From IMG/VR virus record IMGVR_UViG_3300022542_000237, positions 1-24,757 of that record: a stretch of 24,757 nt of DNA, one strand, 5' to 3'. Positions 1 through 5,174 of this stretch are shown here, piece by piece (the first letter of the stretch is position 1; each line of letters begins with the position of its first letter). The translations under genes were made by a program, and so were the position numbers. The stretch comes from a virus. The notes beneath the pieces are model-generated. The model saw nothing but the letters and a program-made list of their open reading frames with translations, searched no databases and was not told where the DNA came from.

Positions 1-348
1 AGTAACTGGCCCCCACCCATACCGAGGTGTTTCTACCTCCGCCCTAACTCTAACCTTATCCCCCACCTTAAATTCTGGCATAACATTTTCTCCTACATCG
101 TCTATTATAATTAAAGAGGAACGACAGCGACCCGTTTCTGAACCAATCCCTCTTATTCTTGATGAGATTTCATCAGAGATTCCAAAGTATCCGTCTCGAA
201 GCGAGCTAAGATCAGACATGTCCCTCGCATAAACCCTCGGCCTGACTTGTGACTCAGACTCAGGAAGACCTTGAAACCTTCTCCTGTTCCTCTCAATGGC
301 CTTCTCTCTGTCCTGTAATGCTGTGGCCCATTCTCTTTCTCTAGGCAT
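1..348 (-). CDS. Partial protein with MIB/HERC2-like (KEG-type) module
   Basis: This frame is open from an ATG at 348 to the left edge (116 codons visible), so the C-terminus is missing. The chosen start has a strong ribosome binding site (AAAGGAGG, about 4 nt upstream). An in-frame ATG at 432, 3 nt after the stop of the upstream gene, has no such site. The first 89 residues are charged and unrecognised. From Met90 the protein reads EFKVGDKVRVR, then PRYGWGPVT. From memory this matches the repeat unit of MIB/HERC2 and plant KEG proteins, a small beta-barrel usually used for binding peptides. Met90 (81 on the window) has its own Shine-Dalgarno sequence and a 16-nt leader identical to that of the gene starting at 3542, so a short product may also be made. 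The function in the phage is unknown. Confidence 0.7.
   Translation of the reverse strand, partial: MPREREWATALQDREKAIERNRRRFQGLPESESQVRPRVYARDMSDLSSLRDGYFGISDEISSRIRGIGSETGRCRSSLIIIDDVGENVMPEFKVGDKVRVRAEVETPRYGWGPVT
79..94 (-). repeat. 16-nt leader repeat (copy 1), internal ribosome binding site
   Basis: Read on the minus strand, AGGAGAAAATGTTATG is identical to positions 3540-3555. It contains a Shine-Dalgarno core followed by ATG. Here it lies inside a longer open frame and leads the MIB/HERC2-like module. Confidence 0.75.
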
Positions 349-375
349 AAGGCCTCCTTTGGGGGCGTGTGAGTG

Positions 376-386
376 GGTGATAGTAG
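376..386 (-). repeat. CTACTATCA nonamer, site 1
   Basis: CTACTATCACC on the minus strand, about 28 nt upstream of the ATG at 348. It is the leftmost of five same-orientation copies in the left arm. Confidence 0.5.
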
Positions 387-435
387 GTGTCCGAGCAAGC
401 TCGTCCACCCCTTCGCTGCGCTCAGGAAGCATAGC

Positions 436-855
436 TTATTGGTGTGCGTCCTTATCTTCTACGTGTTTATCGAACACTTTCTTATGTCGTCGAGCATAGC
501 GGGCTAGGTGAGCTAAGGCTATAGCTGACACAACAGCTAAAGTAATCTCATACATAAGAACCGCAAATGGAATGAAGATTAAGAGAACCGCAGGTAAAAA
601 GAACATCACCGCACCATCTGAGGCAACATCATCTTTGTCGTGGTAAAACGCATTACTATAACCACGCCCTCGATACTTATAGCCCATAATCTTAGCAACA
701 CCTCTTATGAAAGGATTCGTTGCTTTATCCCTTGAATCATCAATCCAAGCCCAAGTCCAATCCCAAACACAACCAAGTATGTTGAGAGCTGCCCAACCAA
801 TAGCAAGAGTAACACCAAGCCAACCTGCCATTTCAGATGTGTATATTTCATTCAT
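436..855 (-). CDS. Multi-pass membrane protein, conserved phage family of unknown function
   Basis: The 139-aa product has a good ribosome binding site (AAGGAG, 7 nt before ATG). Hydrophobic segments are visible at about residues 12-32, 82-105 and 106-118, with tryptophan-rich flanks (WDWTWAWIDD near 31-40) and a basic, histidine-rich tail (RYARRHKK). The middle loop (about 41-80) is polar and tyrosine-rich. I recall similar short membrane proteins in Vibrio and Aeromonas phages, always without an assigned function. It is co-directional with the partial gene on its left and the small gene on its right. It most likely sits in the host inner membrane early in infection, which is inference from topology and position only. 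Confidence 0.8.
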   Translation of the reverse strand: MNEIYTSEMAGWLGVTLAIGWAALNILGCVWDWTWAWIDDSRDKATNPFIRGVAKIMGYKYRGRGYSNAFYHDKDDVASDGAVMFFLPAVLLIFIPFAVLMYEITLAVVSAIALAHLARYARRHKKVFDKHVEDKDAHQ

Positions 856-881
856 TTTTATCTCCTTGTAACAAACTCAGA

Positions 882-983
882 TTAATTTACAGACATTATA
901 TTTAAAACAACCACACAAAAACATAAAAGAGAAGAAAACTTACTCCTATCCCATATACTAAATCATCGATTGCTTCAGCCATA
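882..983 (-). CDS. Small hydrophobic-tail protein (33 aa)
   Basis: The ATG at 983 follows a clean Shine-Dalgarno sequence (TAGGAG, 8 nt spacer). The frame reads MAEAIDDFSIWDRSKF, then a hydrophobic run (SLLCFCVVVLNIMSV). The stop lies about 25 nt from the next start. A run of four A (960-963, plus strand) falls in the coding region. With one A fewer the frame would encode a 26-aa protein, MAEAIDDLVYGIGVSF plus LLFYVFVWLF, which looks like a more typical single-helix membrane protein. The gene may therefore carry a frameshift or a base-calling error. The ribosome binding site is the main support. Confidence 0.5.
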
Positions 984-1005
984 ATAGAATCTCCTAGAAT
1001 ATTAT

Positions 1006-1040
1006 TAAGGGGCAGAAGAGTTCCCTCCCCTGCCCCTTAA
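1006..1040 (-). terminator. Perfect 11-bp hairpin, probable terminator
   Basis: TTAAGGGGCAG (1006-1016) pairs perfectly with CTGCCCCTTAA (1030-1040) across a 13-nt loop. It lies just after the stop of the leftward gene 1070-1981. On the minus strand the stem runs into TAATAATATT, which is U-rich but not a strict U-tract, so termination may be incomplete. Confidence 0.65.
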
Positions 1041-1069
1041 GTTTATATACCTAAGCTGTTGTTTGCAGC

Positions 1070-1981
1070 TTAGCCTTTCTTTGCAGCTGTCCGGTCGTCG
1101 ATGAAAGCAACTAGGCTAGCTACCTCTACGCCCATATCCTTCATCTTATCCAGCAAGGTTTGTGGTTTGTTGTCAATCTTATCCAGCTGGGCAATCTCAG
1201 CTTCACGAGAAGCAATCATACTGAACAGATGGTCGTCATCATAGCTATCTGACACTACGCCGTTGATAAGAGTTTGTTGCTTGATTGTAATTTGTGACAT
1301 GATAGTAGTTTCCTTTTTAATTGGAGCCATTGGCGGAATTGCCGCTGGCGGTGCTGACATAGGTGCCGGTGCTGCTGTTGTTGTTACAATATAAACCTTC
1401 TCAGGGTGTATCTTGGTGGTAGTGCCTAGAAGAGAGAGCTTCCCGTCTGAATGGACATAGTCCACCTCGGCGACATAAGTCCCACTCTTAAAGGGCTTCC
1501 CACTTTTCTTACTAATTAAATCTCCTGCTTTGAACTCTTCGTCCATACTTATTTCCTCCTCCTCTGTTATTAAATCTAAATCTTTATCACGGTAGGAATT
1601 TTCATTACCACTACCCCACCGTACCTTACAAGTGTAATCACTATCTGAACTGTAACCCTTAAGGCTAAAAGCTTCCCCATCAGTTCCTTCAGATTGCCCG
1701 CTATACTGGGAGTCTCCCCTAAGTCTCACCACGTCCCTCACCTTAAACTTATGCCCCGTAGCTTCCGCTATTGGTTCAATGCATGTCAAAGACAGGTAAG
1801 CCCCTTTCTCTGTATTAACCCCTAGACCATAGGAACAAGAACCTTCCACTAGGTCGAACAACGGAGCATCTGATCCATCGTCTCTACTTAACTCTATAAT
1901 TGAGTTAAGACTAAAGGTAACTTTATTCGTAACCTTAAACCTCATTCCAACCTTATACCCTAACTTTTCTGCTGGTGTCAT
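1070..1981 (-). CDS. Three-module protein with SH3-like repeats and nested in-frame starts
   Basis: A 303-aa frame starts at ATG 1981 behind GGAGGG. Module 1 (about 1-143) holds two beta-rich repeats, opening with GYKVGMRFKV and HKFKVRDVVRLR and closing with CIEPI and LDLI. These look like small SH3/KOW-like barrels. Module 2 (from Met146) is a third such unit (FKAGDLISKKSGKPF, then KVYIV), followed by an Ala/Pro-rich linker at about 202-222. Module 3 (from Met228, 76 aa) is helical (MSQITIKQQTLINGV, then KPQTLLDKMKDMG and ASLVAFIDDR) and looks like a small stand-alone phage protein. Both Met146 and Met228 have their own Shine-Dalgarno sequences. Either three former genes have fused, or nested products are made. 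The function is unknown. Confidence 0.8.
   Translation of the reverse strand: MTPAEKLGYKVGMRFKVTNKVTFSLNSIIELSRDDGSDAPLFDLVEGSCSYGLGVNTEKGAYLSLTCIEPIAEATGHKFKVRDVVRLRGDSQYSGQSEGTDGEAFSLKGYSSDSDYTCKVRWGSGNENSYRDKDLDLITEEEEISMDEEFKAGDLISKKSGKPFKSGTYVAEVDYVHSDGKLSLLGTTTKIHPEKVYIVTTTAAPAPMSAPPAAIPPMAPIKKETTIMSQITIKQQTLINGVVSDSYDDDHLFSMIASREAEIAQLDKIDNKPQTLLDKMKDMGVEVASLVAFIDDRTAAKKG
1298..1316 (-). promoter_or_regulatory. Internal ribosome binding site for module 3, overlapping nonamer site 2
   Basis: The minus strand reads AAGGA, a 10-nt spacer and ATG at 1300. CTACTATCA (1300-1308) is the spacer itself and runs into the ATG. If used, it gives a 76-aa protein from within the 303-aa frame. Confidence 0.55.
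1544..1563 (-). promoter_or_regulatory. Internal ribosome binding site for module 2
   Basis: The minus strand reads AGGAGGAGG, then AAATAAGT (8 nt), then ATG at 1546. This is one of the strongest Shine-Dalgarno sequences in the window, yet it is inside an open frame. The same bases encode a Glu-rich stretch (EEEEIS), so chance is a possible explanation, but the spacing is ideal. Confidence 0.6.
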
Positions 1982-2021
1982 TATATTTCCCTCCTTTTCT
2001 CCTTTGCTTACATTAATAAAA

Positions 2022-2135
2022 CTAAAACCCTCTCTTCCTCAGCCATTCATTAAAGCTCATACAAGAGAGCACCAAATAGAGCAGAATGAAGACCACTAAT
2101 AGGCCGTCGGTGATAGTAGCTAATACATCTAGCAT
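2022..2135 (-). CDS. Small single-helix membrane protein (37 aa)
   Basis: The ATG at 2135 is preceded by AGGAGGGGG with a short spacer. The product starts MLDVLATITDG, crosses the membrane once (LLVVFILLYLVLSCM, about residues 12-26) and ends NEWLRKRGF, so the basic tail should face the cytoplasm. The stop lies 41 nt before the next ATG (1981). Nonamer site 3 lies within its first codons. No family is recognised. Small membrane proteins like this are common in early regions of podoviruses. Confidence 0.7.
   Translation of the reverse strand: MLDVLATITDGLLVVFILLYLVLSCMSFNEWLRKRGF
2109..2119 (-). repeat. CTACTATCA nonamer, site 3
   Basis: CTACTATCACC on the minus strand, inside the start of the 37-aa gene, coding for part of LATIT. 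The flanking base pattern matches site 1 exactly over 11 nt. Confidence 0.5.
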
Positions 2136-2195
2136 GGTGTCCCCCTCCTATATGCCCCTCAGATAGCCTGAGAGCCTCTGTAAGACGTTTTCTCT

Positions 2196-2579
2196 CTATC
2201 CCCTACCCCTACCCTTCAATTCATCCTCAAACATCTCTCTGACGTGCTCAGGGATGTGATGTTGTGTGGCTAATATGGCCTCAATGTGGTCTGTTGTCAT
2301 CTCTTTGAGGAGGACACGCTTGAATGGTTGCTTCCCGTCTATGCCATACGTCTCCCAAGAGAAAGCTTCTCTCTTCTCCTCATGTGGGGTATCAGAATAC
2401 ACTGTAAGCTCAGAATAGGCTTCTTTACAGACGTTCCTACGGAGATAGGCATTCCCCCCATCCACCATGTACACCTCGCCATTCTTATCTGTATATTCTA
2501 TAAAATCGTGCCTTGAGTGGCTTGTGAGGACAGTGCCATCTGGTGTGCGTATTCTATTTACTAGGATGTGTGCTGTCAT
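2196..2579 (-). CDS. Conserved phage protein of unknown function
   Basis: The 127-aa product starts at ATG 2579 behind AAGGAG (9 nt spacer). It carries the pattern RIRTPDGTVLTSHSRHDF, then YMVDGGNAYLRRNV, SWETYGIDGKQPFKRVLL and MTTDHIEAILATQ. I recognise this set of motifs from a very widespread family of phage proteins whose genes sit in accessory or early regions. No biochemical role is known to me. It has no membrane segment or signal peptide, so it should be cytoplasmic. The tail (DELKGRGRG) is charged. The length looks normal for the family. Confidence 0.85.
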   Translation of the reverse strand: MTAHILVNRIRTPDGTVLTSHSRHDFIEYTDKNGEVYMVDGGNAYLRRNVCKEAYSELTVYSDTPHEEKREAFSWETYGIDGKQPFKRVLLKEMTTDHIEAILATQHHIPEHVREMFEDELKGRGRG

Positions 2580-2599
2580 GGTGTGCGCTCCTTGATTGA

Positions 2600-2608
2600 T
2601 GATAGTAG
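2600..2608 (-). repeat. CTACTATCA nonamer, site 4
   Basis: Lies in the leader of gene 2196-2579, 21 nt upstream of its ATG. Just upstream on the minus strand is TAGGGAGAAGGGA. This resembles the initiating region of T7-type promoters, but no complete promoter is recognisable. Confidence 0.45.
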
Positions 2609-2644
2609 TCCCTTCTCCCTACGGTCGAAGGAACAAAGCAGAGC

Positions 2645-2776
2645 TTAATCTTCTTTTGATATAAGGTAGCTCATTATAAAACAACCCACACCAGTGCCGG
2701 GTTCATCCCCCCAAAACATCCAAGCAATCCCCAACCCTAACCAAAACAACGCAAAACCTACCCTAAAATAATTCAT
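2645..2776 (-). CDS. Small two-helix membrane protein (43 aa)
   Basis: The ATG at 2776 has the ribosome binding site GAGGAG (6 nt spacer). The product begins MNYFRVGFALFWLGLGIA, with WMFWGDEPG after it, then VGCFIMSYLI and a short acidic end. This suggests two short membrane segments joined by a small loop (GDEPGTG). It lies between the terminator at 2805-2832 and gene 2196-2579, in the same direction. No family is recognised. The strong ribosome binding site and sensible composition support a real gene. Confidence 0.65.
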   Translation of the reverse strand: MNYFRVGFALFWLGLGIAWMFWGDEPGTGVGCFIMSYLISKED

Positions 2777-2804
2777 AGTATTCTCCTCACATTAAACACA
2801 ACAA

Positions 2805-2832
2805 AGCCACGCCCCCTTATTAGGACGTGGCT
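2805..2832 (-). terminator. Terminator after the 41-aa gene
   Basis: AGCCACG (2805-2811) pairs with CGTGGCT (2826-2832), and inner bases can extend the stem. On the minus strand it is followed by TTGTTGTGT. It lies 23 nt after the stop of the 41-aa gene at 2856, so it should end leftward transcription. Confidence 0.7.
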
Positions 2833-2855
2833 ATAGCTTCACGCCATAAACTGTA

Positions 2856-2981
2856 TTAAATACACTGCCTCATTTTCTTAAGCTGCTCTACCCTCTCTTC
2901 AAACAACCGAGCGTTAGTTGCAACCTTATAAGTATTGAGGCTTAATAGCCAAAGAGCTATCCTTAAACGTACGTCATTCAT
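2856..2981 (-). CDS. Small hypothetical protein (41 aa)
   Basis: The ATG at 2981 follows a GAGAGGGGG ribosome binding site. The product begins MNDVRLRIALWLLSLNTY and continues as a charged helix (ARLFEERVEQLKKMRQ). An amphipathic first half and a coiled-coil-like second half suggest a peripheral membrane or helix-bundle protein. It sits between two terminators (2805-2832 and 3019-3050), so it is bracketed as its own transcriptional unit. No family is recognised. Confidence 0.65.
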   Translation of the reverse strand: MNDVRLRIALWLLSLNTYKVATNARLFEERVEQLKKMRQCI

Positions 2982-3018
2982 TAGACCCCCTCTCTTGTAT
3001 GTTAACACCAGACACAAC

Positions 3019-3050
3019 AACGGCCCCTGCCATCTCTGACAAGGGCCGTT
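3019..3050 (-). terminator. Terminator after gene 3069-3542
   Basis: AACGGCCC (3019-3026) pairs with GGGCCGTT (3043-3050). On the minus strand it is followed by GTTGTGTC, nearly the same tail as the terminator at 2805-2832. It begins about 19 nt after the stop of gene 3069-3542. Confidence 0.75.
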
Positions 3051-3068
3051 ATGCTGAAGTGTAGCTAA

Positions 3069-3542
3069 TTAAGCTGTGATTGTAGCCAAGGCAGCTTCAA
3101 TACGCTTGGCCTCGTCCCTATCCTTCACCTTATGATCAGCAAGCCCTTTCTTGATGCGGCCTAGCAATGCCTTAGCTTGACCGAGAGCATCAACATCAGC
3201 CTTCACGTTGTTATGCCCAGCCCCTTCCCAATTAAACCATGTGGCTGATGGCAGCTCGACCACGGCATCCTTTCCATCCTTTTTGAATACATACGTACCA
3301 TCTGTAGTCTTACCCCACACCACATTAGCATGAGCCTTGATATAATTCTTAATGGTGACGGTGGGCATACTCTTGATGCCAATGCAGCCATTGAGGACAC
3401 GGGATAAATACCCAGCATCTTTAGTGTCGGCGTAGTGTACCAACCCAAAGACAATCAAGGCTTGCACCTTTTCACGTTGGCTCTTGGCGCTGCGAAGCAT
3501 ACCAGACAGTGTAGTTCCGAAGTTCTTTGTTGTAATATTCAT
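3069..3542 (-). CDS. Hypothetical early protein (157 aa), first gene of the left arm
   Basis: The frame is open up to 3581, but the start chosen is ATG 3542. It follows AAGGAG with an 8-nt spacer and gives MNITTKNFGTTLSGMLRSA. The longer version has no such site. The protein looks globular and mainly helical. It has a tryptophan-containing middle (VVWGKTTDGTYVF, then SATWFNWEGAG) and a lysine-rich C-terminal helix. It has no membrane segment. I recall similar proteins as the first gene of early blocks in marine podoviruses, but know no function. As the first leftward gene after the control region it is likely to be expressed early and strongly. Confidence 0.8.
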   Translation of the reverse strand: MNITTKNFGTTLSGMLRSAKSQREKVQALIVFGLVHYADTKDAGYLSRVLNGCIGIKSMPTVTIKNYIKAHANVVWGKTTDGTYVFKKDGKDAVVELPSATWFNWEGAGHNNVKADVDALGQAKALLGRIKKGLADHKVKDRDEAKRIEAALATITA

Positions 3543-3555
3543 AACATTTTCTCCT
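3540..3555 (-). repeat. 16-nt leader repeat (copy 2), ribosome binding site
   Basis: The minus strand reads AGGAGAAAATGTTATG, identical to 79-94. Here it is the ordinary translation start of the 157-aa gene and decides its start codon. Confidence 0.8.
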
Positions 3556-4110
3556 TTGTGAATAGACAATGATAAGCCCACATATACTGTAGGCTTACGC
3601 TTGGTTATTCTATGTATGCATCCGTTCGCCCTGTCATACGGCTTGGTTTTATCTGCTGTTAAGCTGATAAAGCCTTACTATATCAGTCGAGGTTGCCAAA
3701 CCCCTAACGAACGGGGATATATTATTTATAGATTAGGGCATAGAGCAAAACCTCTCTATGTCGCTATCATACAGGGTCAACACTCGCAATATAATCCCCT
3801 GACCTACCGGCGTATCCGTACCCGCTTTCAGTATCCCTGTGTTGCTACCGCCAAGCTCCCAGCCATTCCATAAGGTTTGGCCCTTTGCCTAGTTAAGCCT
3901 AGCGGTATCCAACCACTAGCCAACGCCCACAAGTATAACCCTTTAATTGTATTTATATCCCGGCGTTTAATGAGTAGTAATGGCCGACTGTTTAAAGCTT
4001 AATTCATTTAATTCTGTATGTCAAATCTAATTTAATTAACCTTCTCAATTAACGATGGACAGAGCTTAGCAGGATTAAACCCATTGTATAGTAATTGTTA
4101 ATGATAAGCA

Positions 4111-4129
4111 TATATCTAAATGAGATATA
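4111..4129. promoter_or_regulatory. Palindrome TATATCT-5-AGATATA
   Basis: Perfect 7-bp arms around AAATG, in an AT-rich stretch. It may be an operator or a promoter-proximal site. Confidence 0.4.
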
Positions 4130-4191
4130 CATTATATATTATTGCCTATAAGGAAGGGAGACAGCGAGGCAAGGAGATACCTTGTAAGGCG

Positions 4192-4200
4192 TGATAGTAG
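4192..4200 (-). repeat. CTACTATCA nonamer, site 5
   Basis: The rightmost copy, in the control region and upstream of the whole leftward block. A hairpin (CAAGG-5-CCTTG) lies immediately beside it on the left. Confidence 0.5.
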
Positions 4201-4319
4201 CTCCCCTTGCTGTGGTATTGGCTAGGTCTGTATGCAGCTTAGGGATCTTCTGAGGCATGTTGGCACGTATATTGCTAGTGCATTTATTGTGCCATGTAGA
4301 AAGGAAGAGGCTAGATACA

Positions 4320-4338
4320 AATGAGAACCATTCTCATT
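4320..4338. promoter_or_regulatory. Fur-box-like palindrome
   Basis: AATGAGAACCATTCTCATT has perfect 8-bp arms around CCA. Its central 15 bases match 11 of the 14 defined positions of the 7-1-7 Fur consensus TGATAATNATTATCA. It lies in the control region, about 470 nt before the first confident rightward gene. It may bind host Fur or another dimeric regulator. Confidence 0.45.
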
Positions 4339-4355
4339 AAGCCTATCAATATGTT

Positions 4356-4374
4356 ATGCACTATTATGGTGCAT
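4356..4374. promoter_or_regulatory. Palindrome ATGCAC-7-GTGCAT
   Basis: Perfect 6-bp arms separated by TATTATG. Another GTGCAT lies at 4279-4284. A dimeric DNA-binding protein could use these. Confidence 0.4.
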
Positions 4375-4386
4375 GTATAAGAAGTG

Positions 4387-4407
4387 AGAGAACATTTAGA
4401 GAACATT
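4387..4407. repeat. Tandem 10-bp direct repeat
   Basis: AGAGAACATT occurs twice with a 1-nt spacer, an 11-nt period close to one helical turn. This is typical of side-by-side protein binding. Confidence 0.5.
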
Positions 4408-4450
4408 CCACCTAAGTTGACTAATGATCAATTATTAACCACTTGTAAAC

Positions 4451-4663
4451 TTGGCACGGAAGTTGCATGGAGCTGCAAGCAATTATCATGCCAAGGAAGC
4501 TACTAAAAGCTTATTAGAATATTATTATATTAGGGGGGCAGTAGGGGGGAAGGGGGTCGGAGAGTATAGTGCATTAGACCCTCATATTATCTTACAAAAA
4601 ATAGGTGATCTCTTTGAAGAGGTAGAATGCCTCCCTGAATATTATCTCATAAAAATTAACTAA
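4451..4663 (+). CDS. Possible small protein (70 aa), weakly supported
   Basis: A frame with TTG start gives MARKLHGAASNYHAKEA, a glycine-rich stretch (AVGGKGVG) and a helical, acidic end (LFEEVECLPEYY). The residue mix is reasonable for a protein and the frame occupies an otherwise empty stretch. There is no Shine-Dalgarno sequence at the TTG, no ATG nearby in frame, and no family is recognised. It could be a chance open frame. Confidence 0.3.
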   Translation: MARKLHGAASNYHAKEATKSLLEYYYIRGAVGGKGVGEYSALDPHIILQKIGDLFEEVECLPEYYLIKIN

Positions 4664-4809
4664 TAACAAATGGAAGAAAAATACTTATCGAGACTTATCA
4701 ACACCTTAGCAGTTTCCTTCAATTTAATTGCATTTATTTTGTCACAAAAACGTCTTTTTTGGATGACTATATATAAATATAAGCATATTAGTAATAAGAG
4801 CACATATAA

Positions 4810-4980
4810 ATGGTAGATGTAAACTGTATAACAGGAGATAGACTTATTAGTTCCCCTCCTAATAAAGCTTATAGAGAACAATATGAATTAATATATGGAG
4901 AGATATATATTGATAATAGTCCTCTAGCCAGAGCTATGCGCCGTGAAGAGGCGGCCCTTAAAGAGGAAGAGAAATGCTAG
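4810..4980 (+). CDS. Small hypothetical protein (56 aa)
   Basis: The ATG at 4810 follows AAGAG (9 nt spacer). The product begins MVDVNCITGDRLIS, has AYREQYELIYG near the middle, and ends in a charged helix (RAMRREEAALKEEEKC). Its final codons carry the ribosome binding site of the RMF-like gene, and the two overlap (ATGCTAG), so they should be co-translated. No family is recognised. Confidence 0.6.
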   Translation: MVDVNCITGDRLISSPPNKAYREQYELIYGEIYIDNSPLARAMRREEAALKEEEKC

Positions 4981-5117
4981 AGTTAGCTTATTCAGCTGGA
5001 ATTGCAGATTGGTTTAAATATAGAGGGAAGGTCTGTAAGTACCCTGCTTGGATGGATGCAGCTGAGAAGAAGGTATGGAACAAAGGGCGGAGGTATGCCC
5101 TGAGGCAGCAAGCCTAA
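4974..5117 (+). CDS. RMF-like (ribosome modulation factor family) small protein
   Basis: A 47-aa frame starts at ATG 4974, behind GAGGAAGAG, and overlaps the previous stop. It reads LAYSAGIADW, then GKVCKYPAW, then KKVWNKGRRYALRQQA. This matches the pattern of E. coli RMF (GYQAGIAG, MCPY, YWLGGWREA) in order and spacing, with shared Y, AGIA, C, Y, W, G, R and A. RMF binds the 30S subunit near the anti-Shine-Dalgarno region and helps form inactive 100S dimers in stationary phase. Small RMF-like proteins also occur on plasmids and phages. Here it could alter host ribosomes or simply be a short nucleic-acid-binding protein. It lies directly before a tRNA gene. The assignment rests on a short alignment by eye. 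Confidence 0.5.
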   Translation: MLELAYSAGIADWFKYRGKVCKYPAWMDAAEKKVWNKGRRYALRQQA

Positions 5118-5141
5118 TAGTTTATTGGCTCCACATAGTAG

Positions 5142-5162
5142 GCCGTTCTATAACAAAACGGC
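5142..5162 (+). other. Hairpin upstream of the tRNA
   Basis: GCCGTT (5142-5147) pairs with AACGGC (5157-5162) across 9 nt, between the RMF-like gene and the tRNA. It may be a weak terminator or a processing signal. There is no clear U-tract. Confidence 0.35.
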
Positions 5163-5174
5163 TATAGATATATT

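Larger units (their letters stand above)
3556..4450. other. Divergent intergenic control region
   Basis: About 0.9 kb between the leftward and rightward blocks contains no credible gene. Short frames here lack ribosome binding sites. From about 3940 it becomes AT-rich with repeated TTAATT runs. From 4107 to 4407 it holds several palindromes, a nonamer copy and a tandem repeat, listed separately. I could not identify a convincing -35/-10 pair by eye. Likely roles are early promoters, operator sites or a replication start. Confidence 0.6.

Noticed and set aside
2286-2516. Rightward 76-aa frame
   Set aside because: A shadow of the leftward conserved gene, with no start signal.
3601-3873. Rightward 90-aa open frame in the control region
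   Set aside because: It starts at TTG with no ribosome binding site, its composition looks random, and it lies in the leader of the leftward block.
4660-4881. Leftward 73-aa frame rich in Ile, Leu and Tyr
   Set aside because: Caused by AT-rich sequence. It is antisense to the start of the 56-aa gene and has no ribosome binding site.
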